This document shows positions 19,636 to 29,448 of a DNA stretch of 64,000 nucleotides, in pieces. Under the pieces are notes generated by a model that worked only from the letters and a program-made list of their open reading frames with translations, made no database searches and was not told the origin of the DNA. Positions within the stretch are counted from its first letter, which is position 1. Each line of letters opens with the position of its first letter. Location of the stretch: the NCBI GenBank assembly GCA_905181935.1, contig CAJIZV010000003.1, positions 136,001 through 200,000 on the forward strand, given 5' to 3'. The stretch is from an uncultured Amylibacter sp. Lineage in GTDB: Bacteria; Pseudomonadota; Alphaproteobacteria; Rhodobacterales; Rhodobacteraceae. The translations under genes and the position numbers were made by a program.

Positions 19636-20162
19636 CTGAAATTGAATTTATACCAGTACGTATTGCTGTCCTAACTGTTTCAGATACTCGTACATCGAAA
19701 AATGACCAATCTGGAGACGTGCTAACAGAACGTATTTTAAACTCTGGACATATATTAATGGATCGTGAAATTATAATAGATGATCGAGTTCTAATATCTA
19801 GTAAATTAATAGAATGGTGTAAACGTATCGACATCGATGTGGTGATTTCAACAGGTGGCACTGGTCTAACTGGTCGTGATGTATCCGTTGAAGCGCATCG
19901 AGATATCTATGAAAAAGAGATCGATGCATTCAGCACCATGTTTACGATCATATCTATGAAAAAAATTAATACGTCAGCGGTACAATCGAGAGCTTGTGCT
20001 GGAGTTGCGTTGGGCACATATCTGTTTGCTTTTCCTGGAAGTCCTGGAGCATGCAAAGATGGGTGGGATGAAATCTTAAAATATCAATTAGATTACAGGC
20101 ATAAACCATGTAATTTTGTAGAAATAATGCCTCGTCTTGATGAGATGCAAAGGCGTAAATAA
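19632..20162 (+). CDS. moaB: Molybdenum cofactor biosynthesis protein B (MoaB/MogA-like)
   Basis: The 176-residue protein has the MoCF-binding fold: VLTVSDTRTSKNDQSGD near the start, VVISTGGTGLTGRDVSVEA in the middle, and LFAFPGSPGACKDGWDEIL at the end. Family members adenylylate molybdopterin before molybdenum insertion. It works with the moaDE genes (8733-9423) and the fdhD-mobAB-moeA operon (46279-49452), so molybdenum-cofactor genes sit at three places in this window. It is coupled to the upstream UDG gene. Confidence 0.93.
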   Translation: MTEIEFIPVRIAVLTVSDTRTSKNDQSGDVLTERILNSGHILMDREIIIDDRVLISSKLIEWCKRIDIDVVISTGGTGLTGRDVSVEAHRDIYEKEIDAFSTMFTIISMKKINTSAVQSRACAGVALGTYLFAFPGSPGACKDGWDEILKYQLDYRHKPCNFVEIMPRLDEMQRRK

Positions 20163-20297
20163 TACATTAAAGAAATATTTTATTTTTGGATTTTATTTGA
20201 AGACATAAAGTAGATAAATTTGCTATTTAGAGATGTAATGCTAAATCCTATTCGACGTATTGCAGTAACACTTTTATGGCACAAGAAAGAAATTAAA

Positions 20298-21752
20298 ATG
20301 CGTTTTTTTAACCGTAGCCTTTTGGGTTTATTCTTGACCGTGTTAACTGCAGGATTACTAATGTCTGCAGTTTATATATTTAAGAATGCTCAAAATGAGC
20401 GAGATGCACGTAACAATAGATCTCGTGGAGAACGTGAACGTAGTTTCACTGTTTTTGTTTTGCCAATTGAAGTTTCAGCAATTAAGCCAGAACTAATCGC
20501 ATTTGGGGAAATAATTTCTGGACGTACCCTGGAATTGCGTACCTCTTCAGGTGGTGCACTAGTGCAGATGTCAGAAAACTTTCGTAAAGGTGGTACTGTT
20601 TCAAAGGGTGAATTATTATTTGCAACTGATCCATCTAGCTTAAGTGCCGATGTTCAGTTGGCTAATGCTACAGTCAGTGAAGCTAAGGCGGAATTATTAG
20701 AGTCGCGTGATGCATTAATTTTATCAAATGATGAATTGAGAGCTTCAGAGCTTCAATTTGCATTACGCATTCAGGCAGCTAAACGGCAGAAGTCACTACT
20801 TGATAGAGGTGTAGGAACTGAATCTGCTTTAGAAGCAGCAGAGATGTCAGCGTCAAGTGCTGAAATATCATCATTAGGTAAACGACAAGCTGTAGCAAAT
20901 TCTATAGCGCGAATTAACCAAGCAAAAAGTGGGCTTGTAAGGAGCAAAATTAATTTAGTGGAAGCACAGCGAAAGTTAAGTGATATATCTGTTACTGCAA
21001 CATTTAATGGAGTACTTAATAATGTAACAGGCGTTTTGGGTGGTTTGGTAAATGCTAATGAGCGTTTAGGCGAATTAATTGATCCAAATGCACTAGAGGT
21101 TTCTTTTAGGATTTCGTCAGAACAATTTGTAAATTTAGAAAGTGCTGTGGGTGGAATTAAAGCGGCGTCAGTGAGTATTTATTTCACAGGGCTTAATACT
21201 GTAATTCCTGCTGTTATTGAACGATCAAGTGCTGCTGTTGGTGAAGGCATGACTGGACGTGAGATTTTTGCTCGTCTTGTTGGTAAAAATGCAGCTGCTG
21301 TAAGAGTTGGTGATTTTGTAACAGTAAAATTAAAAGAACCAGAATTGCAGAATGTAAGTTTAATACCTTCAACAGCGGCTACTTCAAAAGGTGAAGTTTT
21401 GGTTGTTGGAGATGAGAATAGATTACGTGCAGTAAATGTTAAAGTATTACGAAAACAAGGTAACAATATTATTATCCAGTCTGATAAACTAACTGGATTA
21501 AATATTGTTAAACAACGTACCCCTCAACTTGGTGAAGGTATACTTATTGAGCCAAAATTTGAAGGTGCAATAGAAATACCAATTGCACCTCAAGGTATTG
21601 TCCTTACTGCTGAGCAGCAAGAAAAAATGCTTGCTCACATCCAAAAAGGAAGAATGCCTGATGGTGTAAAAAAACGAATAATAGATAAAATTACTTCAGG
21701 AACCATGCCAAAAAGTATGTATGACCGCATCACTAAAAGTATGGGGCCATAA
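20298..21752 (+). CDS. RND efflux system, periplasmic adaptor (membrane fusion) subunit
   Basis: I start at the ATG at 20298 (MRFFNRSLLGLFL), preceded by AAAGAAA, not at the upstream TTG. The 484-residue protein has an N-terminal membrane anchor and a lipoyl/barrel-sandwich pair split by a helical hairpin (about residues 110-220, rich in Ala/Glu/Ser). The beta-barrel domain comes next. An unusual C-terminal tail of about 60 residues (LTAEQQEKMLAHIQKG...) looks helical. It docks the permease encoded 3 nt downstream; no TolC-like outer-membrane gene is nearby. Confidence 0.9.
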   Translation: MRFFNRSLLGLFLTVLTAGLLMSAVYIFKNAQNERDARNNRSRGERERSFTVFVLPIEVSAIKPELIAFGEIISGRTLELRTSSGGALVQMSENFRKGGTVSKGELLFATDPSSLSADVQLANATVSEAKAELLESRDALILSNDELRASELQFALRIQAAKRQKSLLDRGVGTESALEAAEMSASSAEISSLGKRQAVANSIARINQAKSGLVRSKINLVEAQRKLSDISVTATFNGVLNNVTGVLGGLVNANERLGELIDPNALEVSFRISSEQFVNLESAVGGIKAASVSIYFTGLNTVIPAVIERSSAAVGEGMTGREIFARLVGKNAAAVRVGDFVTVKLKEPELQNVSLIPSTAATSKGEVLVVGDENRLRAVNVKVLRKQGNNIIIQSDKLTGLNIVKQRTPQLGEGILIEPKFEGAIEIPIAPQGIVLTAEQQEKMLAHIQKGRMPDGVKKRIIDKITSGTMPKSMYDRITKSMGP

Positions 21753-21755
21753 GTT

Positions 21756-24700
21756 ATGAGTTTACTACCTTCATCTGCAAATGGAATACTTAGTTACTTT
21801 ACCAGGCATGGTACTGCTGCCAACCTCATCTTAATAGTCATGCTGGTATTAGGCGTAGCTGCCTCTACGCAGATAAGATCACAATTTTTCCCAGATGTAG
21901 TTATTGATAATGTAACTGTATCTATGCGCTGGGATGGTGCTGGTCCAGAAGATGTAGATGATGGAATTGTGGCACTTCTTGAGCCAGCATTATTATCTGT
22001 TGAAGGAATTGAGAGTACTGCATCAACAGCAAGTGAGGGACGTGCTGTGATACGCTTAAACTTTCAATCTGGATGGGACATGGCACGAGCTGCTGATGAT
22101 GTTAAGGTTGCAGTAGATGCAGTAATTGGGCTGCCCTCTGGTGCTGATGCGCCCAATGTGAGAAGGGGTGCTTGGCGTGATCGTGTTACTGATGTAATTA
22201 TATCTGGTCCAGTCTCTGCTGATCAACTATCTCGATTTGCGGATGAATTAACTGCACGATTGTTTGCTAAAGGAGTAACACGTGTAACAGTACGTGGGGT
22301 ATCAGCGCCGGAGATTTCAGTTGATGTTAGCGAAGCAAGTCTTATCCAAAATAAAGTGTCTTTATTGGATATCGCCAATGCAATAAATCAGGAATCAGAA
22401 GCTGATCCGGCGGGTAATGTCGCTGGAGGAACAGCACGGGTTCGAACAGGTATAGCAAAAAGAAGCGCTGATGAAATTGAAAATATCATCATTAGATCAA
22501 AGGCAGATGGATCAAAATTACTAGTTGGTGATGTTGCTAATATTTTAGTTTCTGGCACAGATGCAAAGCGTTCATATTATGTTGCTGATAATCCTGCAGT
22601 ATCTGTTCGAGTTGACCGATCAGATCAAGGTGATGCAATTGGTATTCAAGCTATTGTTCAAAATGTTGCAGACGAAATGGAGATGTCACTCCCAAAAGAT
22701 GTAAAGATTGATTTAATCCGAACCCGTGCACAGGCAATACAAGATCGATTAAGTATATTGATACGAAATGGGTTAATGGGTTTAGGGTTAGTTGTTGGAT
22801 TGCTATTTTTGTTTTTATCCGCACGAACTGCTTTTTGGGTTGCAGCAGGCATTCCTGCAGCGATGTTTGCTGCAATCGCAATAATGTATGCAGCTGGCTT
22901 AACGTTAAATTTGATATCACTTTTTGGTCTAATAATTACTTTAGGAATTGTGGTAGATGATGCAATTGTTGTGGGTGAACACGCAGATTTTCGTGCAAGG
23001 ACAATGGGCGAAAGTCCAGTTGAAGCTGCTGAAAATGCAGCAACTAGAATGGCTTCTCCTGTTTTCGCAGCTACAATTACAACAATATTAGCTTTCTGGG
23101 GGTTAACTTTAATAGGGGGCCGATTTGGAAGTTTATTATCAGACATTCCTTTTACCGTAATAGCAGTTTTAATAGCGTCTTTAGTTGAGTGCTTTCTTGT
23201 TTTACCAAATCATATGAGTCACTCATTAACCGTAAATGGAACTGTTAAGTGGTATGATATACCAAGCTATCATTTTAATCGCGGATTTAACTGGTTTAAA
23301 GAAAATGTCTTCCGTAAAATAATTAAATTTGTATTAATTTTTAGATATCCTGTATTTGCTGGTGCAGTTCTTCTTTTAATGTTGAATGTCGCATTGTTTA
23401 CTTCTGGTCAGGTGAATTTCCGCTTTTTTAATGCACCGGAGCGTGGATCACTATCAGGCAATATAGCAATGTTAGATGGTGCAACTAGATCGGATACCAA
23501 GGCTATGGTTGAAGAGTTACAACGCGCTGTAAATGACACTGCAAAAATATTTGAAGAAAAATATGGTACTAGTCCAGTTACATTTTCAATGACTGAGGTT
23601 GGTGGAAATACTGGTCGTGGAATATCAGGCATTGCAAATAAAGATAATGATCTTAAAGGATCAGTTGCTATTGAGTTGATAGATGCAGATGCACGGCCAT
23701 ACTCATACTTTGCTTTTATCGGTGAGTTGCAAGATGCGATACAAAAACACCCATTACTAGAAACAATTAGTTTTCGTGGATGGGGCTTTGGGCCTGGGGG
23801 GGATAGTCTTGATGTACAGCTGATTGGTTCAGATAGTTATATTCTAAAAGCGGCAGCCGATAAATTAAAAATAGATATTTCTCAGAGATTTCCAGAAGTG
23901 ACATCTGTTGAAGATGATTTGCCATATGGAAAAGAAGAATTAATTCTGGAGCTAACTCCACAAGGCCATGCACTTGGATTTACAATTGATGATATTGGTC
24001 GTGAATTGCGTAATAGATTAAATGGTATTGAAGCAGCAAGCTTTCCAATTGGAGCGCGAACATCTAAAGTAATTGTTGGGTTCCCTGAAGCAGAAATTTC
24101 AGCTGATTTTTTAGATCGAACTCGATTATTATCTAAAGTGGGTAGTTTTGTACCATTAGCAGATATTGTAACAGTAGATAGAACCATGGGTTTCTTGGAA
24201 ATATTGCGTGAAAATGGATTAAGGCTTACTTCTGTTACGGGTGTTATTCCTGAAGATGATCCAAAGCGAGCAGAAGAAATTATTAATCTTTTGGAGAGTG
24301 ATGTACTCCCAAACATTGCAAGAGATTTTGGCATAGAATTTAGATTGTCAGGACTTGCTGAACAAGAAAAAGAATTTTTTTCTGATGCAATTGTCGGTTA
24401 TATGCTTTGTTTATTGGGTATATATCTTGCGTTAACTTGGATTTTTTCAAGTTGGATGCGTCCAATAATAGTTATGTCTGTTATCCCCTTTGGAGCAATT
24501 GGTATGATATTTGGGCACTGGGTAATGGAGGTTCCATTATCTATGTTTAGTATAGTTGGATTGATCGGAATGAGTGGAATCATAATTAATGACTCAATTG
24601 TTCTAGTGACAACAATTGATGAATATTCAGAAAGGCGTGGCCTAGTACCTGCTATAGTTGATGCTTGTTGTGATCGATTTAGGCCTGTTTTATTAACTAC

Positions 24701-25142
24701 ATTAACTACTGTACTAGGGTTAACACCATTATTGTTCGAGAAATCAGCCGCTGCGCAATTTTTAAAGCCAACTGTTATAACATTATCATTTGGTTTAGGT
24801 TTTGGTATGTTTTTGGTTCTCTTAATTGTCCCTACATTGGTAATTATGCAAAAAGATTTTGGTAGGCTATTTGTATCATTAAGGCGTGGCATTCTAGGGA
24901 GGCGTGTACCTTACAAAGCACAAACTGCTTTAATATCTGCTACTATTGGTGTTTTTGCTATTCTTGGCCTTACACTAGTGCCATTGGCACTTACTTTGAA
25001 ATCTCCACCACTGGTTAACTATGTCATGGGCAGTGATGCACCTGCATTGATAGGGTCCATGATGACATTTTTAATTGGATTATGTGTAGTTATTGTGATG
25101 GCATATTTGGCTTTTTTCTTAATAGGGCGAAAGCGCGGTTAA
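21756..25142 (+). CDS. RND efflux permease subunit (HAE1/AcrB superfamily)
   Basis: The 1128-residue inner-membrane transporter starts with the typical first helix (YFTRHGTAANLILIVMLVLG). Two repeats each have a large periplasmic porter loop followed by a cluster of membrane helices. The hallmark proton-relay helix is GLIITLGIVVDDAIVVGEH (about residue 390). The second repeat carries GLIGMSGIIINDSIVL. The C terminus is longer than AcrB and adds two helices. The substrate is not predictable. The end overlaps the convergent DsbD-like gene by one TTAA. Confidence 0.95.
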   Translation: MSLLPSSANGILSYFTRHGTAANLILIVMLVLGVAASTQIRSQFFPDVVIDNVTVSMRWDGAGPEDVDDGIVALLEPALLSVEGIESTASTASEGRAVIRLNFQSGWDMARAADDVKVAVDAVIGLPSGADAPNVRRGAWRDRVTDVIISGPVSADQLSRFADELTARLFAKGVTRVTVRGVSAPEISVDVSEASLIQNKVSLLDIANAINQESEADPAGNVAGGTARVRTGIAKRSADEIENIIIRSKADGSKLLVGDVANILVSGTDAKRSYYVADNPAVSVRVDRSDQGDAIGIQAIVQNVADEMEMSLPKDVKIDLIRTRAQAIQDRLSILIRNGLMGLGLVVGLLFLFLSARTAFWVAAGIPAAMFAAIAIMYAAGLTLNLISLFGLIITLGIVVDDAIVVGEHADFRARTMGESPVEAAENAATRMASPVFAATITTILAFWGLTLIGGRFGSLLSDIPFTVIAVLIASLVECFLVLPNHMSHSLTVNGTVKWYDIPSYHFNRGFNWFKENVFRKIIKFVLIFRYPVFAGAVLLLMLNVALFTSGQVNFRFFNAPERGSLSGNIAMLDGATRSDTKAMVEELQRAVNDTAKIFEEKYGTSPVTFSMTEVGGNTGRGISGIANKDNDLKGSVAIELIDADARPYSYFAFIGELQDAIQKHPLLETISFRGWGFGPGGDSLDVQLIGSDSYILKAAADKLKIDISQRFPEVTSVEDDLPYGKEELILELTPQGHALGFTIDDIGRELRNRLNGIEAASFPIGARTSKVIVGFPEAEISADFLDRTRLLSKVGSFVPLADIVTVDRTMGFLEILRENGLRLTSVTGVIPEDDPKRAEEIINLLESDVLPNIARDFGIEFRLSGLAEQEKEFFSDAIVGYMLCLLGIYLALTWIFSSWMRPIIVMSVIPFGAIGMIFGHWVMEVPLSMFSIVGLIGMSGIIINDSIVLVTTIDEYSERRGLVPAIVDACCDRFRPVLLTTLTTVLGLTPLLFEKSAAAQFLKPTVITLSFGLGFGMFLVLLIVPTLVIMQKDFGRLFVSLRRGILGRRVPYKAQTALISATIGVFAILGLTLVPLALTLKSPPLVNYVMGSDAPALIGSMMTFLIGLCVVIVMAYLAFFLIGRKRG

Positions 25143-25963
25143 GGACCACATCCGGTAAATGTGATAGCCTGATTGTTTGTTAAAACCGTAGTTTTTAAAT
25201 TGCTACGATCAATGAAGGTTTTGTCTTTTGAATATAATGTACTTTGTATTATGAGGCTTTTCCCAGATACAATACTAGCTTCTTGGTTTATCCAGCTATT
25301 CATACCTGCTGGGTATTCCATGATACCAATAGATTTTCTGCTGAAACTGTCAGGGTGTGTAAGTTTAGCTGAAATCTTAAATCCACCATTAATTGGAGTG
25401 AAGTTGCAGTTTATAATATTTATTGCTGATTTTGCACCTTCACTGGCCTGGCGTTTTAAAGCTGATATTATTTTTTTTTTACCAATTGAAGTTCTTGAAG
25501 GCAAATCAGCTTGAAGTGCTGAACGAACAGGCACACATACATCCTTGCATATGCCAAAATCTATTGTCCCGTTTATTCTCATGGGCTTATCTGGATCTAT
25601 AGGATGTAATAAAATAGGCAATACAAGTTCATCTTTAAAGCCGATTGTTTGCCGCCCATAATCGTCAAAGACATAAGGAGCTGGCCACTTGGGTATGGCA
25701 GTACGAATGTTTGTAGATTTTTTCCAATCAAATTGAGGGGGAATTCCACCTCCACCTGCAACGCGCCAATAAGTTTTCCATCCTTTCTCCATTTTAATGT
25801 GAACCGCAGCCATATGGGTACCATCCGCTTGGCGCCAACCACGTATAACTTTAACTGAATTAAGCCCTGTTATAGGTGATTGGGCAAACGCACAGCTAGC
25901 TGTGATGCTAATTAAAAAAGTTAAAAAGATAATTACTTGTTTCATTTGTATGAAAATAGGCAT
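25139..25963 (-). CDS. DsbD alpha-domain-like periplasmic protein
   Basis: The 274-residue protein has a signal peptide (MKQVIIFLTFLISITASCAFA, beginning at internal M7; start at 25963 or 25945). The N-terminal half matches the thiol:disulfide interchange DsbD N-terminal domain (GWKTYWRVAGGGGIPPQF, FDDYGRQTIGF, INGTIDFGICKDVCVPV). The C-x3-C pair in GICKDVCVP is the redox pair of the DsbD alpha fold. No membrane or thioredoxin-like domain follows, so it is a stand-alone version. It may relay electrons to periplasmic or cytochrome c assembly proteins; this is an inference. Confidence 0.85.
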   Translation of the reverse strand: MPIFIQMKQVIIFLTFLISITASCAFAQSPITGLNSVKVIRGWRQADGTHMAAVHIKMEKGWKTYWRVAGGGGIPPQFDWKKSTNIRTAIPKWPAPYVFDDYGRQTIGFKDELVLPILLHPIDPDKPMRINGTIDFGICKDVCVPVRSALQADLPSRTSIGKKKIISALKRQASEGAKSAINIINCNFTPINGGFKISAKLTHPDSFSRKSIGIMEYPAGMNSWINQEASIVSGKSLIIQSTLYSKDKTFIDRSNLKTTVLTNNQAITFTGCGP

Positions 25964-26056
25964 TACTGCAGTAATTGAAAGTCACAATTGAGCGAGGTGT
26001 GAATTATTTAAACTAAAGCTATTGTCTTTTTAGGCTCTTAAGGACAAATTTAAATT

Positions 26057-26623
26057 ATGAAAAAAGAAACAAATCTTGATGGTAAGCTATTAATCGCGAT
26101 GCCTGGCATGGGTGATCAAAATTTTGACAAATCAGTTATCTATATGTGTTCCCATTCTGAAGATGGTGCAATGGGGTTGATTATTAACAAACCTTCAACA
26201 GATTTAAATTTAAATGATTTGTTAAAACAACTCTTGCTTACGCCTAAAAATCCAATTTCCTTAAAAAATATCCATATAGGTGGCCCAGTAGAATATGGAC
26301 GTGGATTTGTCTTACATAGTCGCGACTATCAAGCCAAAGATGCTACACTAAATGTGACAGAAAGCATTGGTATGACCGCGTCTTTGGAAATATTAGAAGA
26401 TATCTCTCAGGGTGAGGGACCAATAAAGTGTTTGTTGGCATTAGGTTACTCAGGTTGGGGGCCTGGACAGTTAGAAAATGAAATTCAGGCTAATGGCTGG
26501 TTGATTAGTGAGACGCCAGAAAACTTTTTGTTTTCTATGGATGATAATCAAAAATGGAATGCTGCACTCAATCATATTGGTGTTGATCCTAGAATGTTAT
26601 CCGCCGAAGGTGGAAATGCTTAA
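26057..26623 (+). CDS. YqgE/AlgH family protein
   Basis: The 188-residue protein matches UPF0301 (YqgE): LIAMPGMGDQNFDKSVIYMC, GAMGLIINKPS, HIGGPVEYGRGFVLHS, and LALGYSGWGPGQLENEI. The fold is known, but the biochemical role is not established. The stop overlaps that of the convergent tsaC by the shared TTAA at 26620-26623. Confidence 0.93.
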   Translation: MKKETNLDGKLLIAMPGMGDQNFDKSVIYMCSHSEDGAMGLIINKPSTDLNLNDLLKQLLLTPKNPISLKNIHIGGPVEYGRGFVLHSRDYQAKDATLNVTESIGMTASLEILEDISQGEGPIKCLLALGYSGWGPGQLENEIQANGWLISETPENFLFSMDDNQKWNAALNHIGVDPRMLSAEGGNA

Positions 26624-27576
26624 GAGCTAGGAGTACTTGCTCGTTTGAGGCGGTCGTTTATTGCGGCTCCCAGCCCATTCAACGGAATTGGCGCTACAGC
26701 AATTTTTGTTTTTCTAAGAGTTCTGGCATCTTCGTCAGCCATATGCAGGTAAGAAAAAAGGTTAGCAGCTGCTTCTACTAAATCACCACATGAGGATAAG
26801 TTTATTTGGCCTGTTATATCGCCAAAGCCTATCATATATTCGTCTTCAAAGGCAGTATTTACATTCATTCGTAGTTGAGCTTTTGGTGCATAATGTGAAG
26901 CTAATTGTCCAGGTGATTTTGGTGATAAAGGATCTTGTTGTGATAAAGCTCTACTGCCAATTAAAGCCTCAATGTCATCAACGGGAACCCCACCAGAGCG
27001 TAAAATATAACATTTACCATCTTTTGGCATTATAATTGTTGATTCTAAACCAATATTGCATTTACCTCCATTTAAGACAGCTTGAATTCGCCCGTTAAGA
27101 CCATTTCTAACGTGAGATGCAGTAGTTGCACTAATATAACCTGATGGGTTAGCTGATGGAGCTGCTATTGGCCCACCAAAGGTTTTGAGAAGTTCGCGTG
27201 CAACTGGGTGAGACGGAATGCGTACTGCAACTGTATTTAGTCCTGCTGTAATTAGCTTTGACAAACCTGATTTTGGTTTAAGCGTTACTATAATAGTAAG
27301 TGGACCAGGCCAAAACTCTTCTGCTAAGTGTAAGGCCTGAGTATTAAATTCTGCAAATTTTCGGGCTGTTTCTAAATCAATAACATGAACAATTAGGGGG
27401 TTAAAGTTTGGGCGCCCTTTTGCTGCGTATACTTTAGCTACAGCAATACTATTGTATGCATCCGCACCTAGCCCGTAAACTGTTTCGGTGGGGAAAGCTA
27501 CTAAACTACCCCCTTGCAATAATTTTGCTGCTTGAAAGTAGCCATCAGTATTAGGATTTAATGTTTTGGTATCCAT
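26620..27576 (-). CDS. tsaC: L-threonylcarbamoyladenylate synthase (TsaC/Sua5)
   Basis: The 318-residue protein is the Sua5-type enzyme. The YrdC domain occupies about residues 10-205 (FPTETVYGLGADAY, AAKGRPNFNPLIVH, PGPLTIIV, PSHPVARELL, PSANPSG). The Sua5 C-terminal domain follows (LSPKSPGQLASHYAPKAQLRM, TLRKTKIAVAPIPLNGLG). It makes threonylcarbamoyl-AMP for t6A37 of ANN-decoding tRNAs. Confidence 0.95.
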   Translation of the reverse strand: MDTKTLNPNTDGYFQAAKLLQGGSLVAFPTETVYGLGADAYNSIAVAKVYAAKGRPNFNPLIVHVIDLETARKFAEFNTQALHLAEEFWPGPLTIIVTLKPKSGLSKLITAGLNTVAVRIPSHPVARELLKTFGGPIAAPSANPSGYISATTASHVRNGLNGRIQAVLNGGKCNIGLESTIIMPKDGKCYILRSGGVPVDDIEALIGSRALSQQDPLSPKSPGQLASHYAPKAQLRMNVNTAFEDEYMIGFGDITGQINLSSCGDLVEAAANLFSYLHMADEDARTLRKTKIAVAPIPLNGLGAAINDRLKRASTPSS

Positions 27577-27678
27577 AGGTTCTCTAATATTATGTTAGGC
27601 TTGCATTCCTTGCATGCTCTGTTAGCCAGATCAAATACAGTGTTACACTGGTAGATGCAAAAAGAATGTGAGTTAAAA

Positions 27679-28704
27679 ATGATGCCAATAAGTTTTCCTT
27701 TTGATACGCCACCGTCTGAAGGTGAAGCAATCGAGGTTGCAGAGGGTATCTTATGGATGCGTTTGCCGCTTCCAATGGCGTTAGATCATGTAAATGTGTA
27801 TGCTCTTCGTGATGGGGGTGGATGGTGTATTATTGATACGGGATATAATTCAAAGCGTGGAATTCAATTGTGGCAAAATCTATTGTCAGGTCCACTTGGT
27901 GGGAAACCTGTAACACGGGTTATTTTGACCCATCACCATCCTGATCACATGGGTATGGTGGGTTGGTTTCAATCAGAATTAGGTGTCGAGTTATTAGCTA
28001 CTCGTACAGCATGGATGTATGGCCGGATGATGACACTTGATACACAAAGTGCTTGGCCGCAAGAAACTTTGGATTTTTATCTTGGTGCTGGTATTGATGC
28101 TGCGATATTTGCTGAGTGGACATCGCGCAGTCCGCGTAACTTTTCTGAAGTGTGCTATCCAATGCCACTAGGGTTTAGCCGTATAAAAGACAATGATGTA
28201 ATCACTATTGGTCAGAGAGAGTGGCTGGTTCGAAGTGGTGATGGCCATGCACCTGAGCATGCAACGCTATGGAGTTTAAGTGATGAAATCATAATTGCTG
28301 GAGACCAAGTAATACCAGGGATTTCTTCAAATATTGGCGTTTACCCAACTGAACCAATGGCTGACCCTTTATCAGAATGGATTGAAACTTGTGAGCGTTT
28401 CAAAATTTTTGCTACTGACGAGCATTTTGTTTTACCGGGTCACAAATTACCATTTAAAGGATTGCCTACACGTTTACAGCAATTAATTGATAATCATAAT
28501 AATTCTTTACCGAGATTAATAGAACATTTAAAAACACCAAGAACAGTAGTTGGGTGTTTTGATGTGCTTTATAAGCGTAAAATAGGCAGTGATGAATACA
28601 GTTTAGCACTTGCAGAAGCAGTGGCACATTTAAATCACCTGTTGTTAGCAGGTAAAATTACCAGAAAAATGAATGATAACCATGAGTGGCTTTGGTCTGT
28701 TTAA
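27679..28704 (+). CDS. MBL-fold metallo-hydrolase
   Basis: I start at the ATG at 27679 (MMPISFPFDTPP) rather than at 27655. The roughly 341-residue protein has the metallo-beta-lactamase motif THHHPDHMG (about residue 97) and the later zinc ligands HAPEHATLW and GDQVIPGIS, then a final LPGH. The long insert is typical of the alphaproteobacterial group with a C-terminal MBL-associated winged-helix region. It resembles glyoxalase II-like hydrolases, but the substrate is unknown. Confidence 0.9.
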   Translation: MMPISFPFDTPPSEGEAIEVAEGILWMRLPLPMALDHVNVYALRDGGGWCIIDTGYNSKRGIQLWQNLLSGPLGGKPVTRVILTHHHPDHMGMVGWFQSELGVELLATRTAWMYGRMMTLDTQSAWPQETLDFYLGAGIDAAIFAEWTSRSPRNFSEVCYPMPLGFSRIKDNDVITIGQREWLVRSGDGHAPEHATLWSLSDEIIIAGDQVIPGISSNIGVYPTEPMADPLSEWIETCERFKIFATDEHFVLPGHKLPFKGLPTRLQQLIDNHNNSLPRLIEHLKTPRTVVGCFDVLYKRKIGSDEYSLALAEAVAHLNHLLLAGKITRKMNDNHEWLWSV

Positions 28705-28811
28705 AATAAAAATTAATAGTAAAATCTATATAAAAATTCTTATTTTGTCTCTTTGCAAAACTGTCATTTTATGAAATATGAAATAATAGTTTAAAAATAA
28801 AAGGTTACCTA

Positions 28812-28949
28812 ATGTCAAAAGCACATAAGCACGGTAAAATGGATGTATCTGCACAGGAACACGCATTCGATGGTTTTATACGCTGGTCCATTCGCGTTTC
28901 TTGTGTGTCTATCGGGCTTTTAATTTTTATGGCTATTTTTAATTCTTAA
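28812..28949 (+). CDS. aa3-type cytochrome c oxidase subunit IV
   Basis: This short gene encodes 45 residues starting MSKAHKHGKMDVSAQEHAF and ending in one membrane segment (VSIGLLIFMAIF). HGKMDVxxQExxFxGF is the hallmark of the alphaproteobacterial COX4_pro_2 family (PF07835), the fourth subunit of aa3 oxidases. The major oxidase subunits are not in the window. AGGTTACCT lies just before the ATG. The flanking sequence is very AT-rich. Confidence 0.88.
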   Translation: MSKAHKHGKMDVSAQEHAFDGFIRWSIRVSCVSIGLLIFMAIFNS

Positions 28950-29086
28950 TCTGAGATTAATTAAATAGTTTATGAGTATTTAAAAATTATAGGTAATATC
29001 AACATATTTTTGATATAAATCTGTATAAATTATTTTTAAGTTTTATGTATCTCTAGATTATAATTTTTTGTGTGTATTGCAAAAAG

Positions 29087-29117
29087 CAAAAACCCCGACA
29101 AAAGCCGGGGTTTCTAA
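29087..29117 (-). terminator. Rho-independent terminator of rpsU
   Basis: AACCCCG (29091-29097) pairs with CGGGGTT (29106-29112). On the minus strand the stem is followed by a T-rich tract (TTTGCTTTTT). It lies 33 nt after the rpsU stop codon. It could also stop plus-strand transcripts coming from the COX IV gene. Confidence 0.85.
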
Positions 29118-29149
29118 ATTACTTTAGGTATAAACCTAAATGCTTAGGC

Positions 29150-29356
29150 TTATACCATACCTTCGCGTTGTAATTTCTTACGTAGTAGTTTGCGTTGTCT
29201 ACGAATAGATTCAACTTTTTCACGAGCCTTGCGGATCGAAGGTTTTTCGAAATGTTGCTTAAGCTTCATTTCACGAAATACGCCTTCGCGTTGCAATTTT
29301 TTCTTGAGCGCGCGAAGCGCTTGATCAACGTTGTTATCACGAACTGATACCTGCAT
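29150..29356 (-). CDS. rpsU: 30S ribosomal protein bS21
   Basis: The 68-residue basic protein starts [20 protein letters not shown] and contains [19 protein letters not shown], the bS21 signature. The start follows the strong RBS AAGGTGGTGACACC. It stands alone with its own terminator. Confidence 0.97.
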   Translation of the reverse strand: MQVSVRDNNVDQALRALKKKLQREGVFREMKLKQHFEKPSIRKAREKVESIRRQRKLLRKKLQREGMV

Positions 29357-29448
29357 GTGGTGTCACCACCTTTCTAGAGTTAGAGTTGCAGAATTGCAGG
29401 AAATTGGGATATAGCAGGGGTATAATAACTTGTCCAGCACAGGAATGC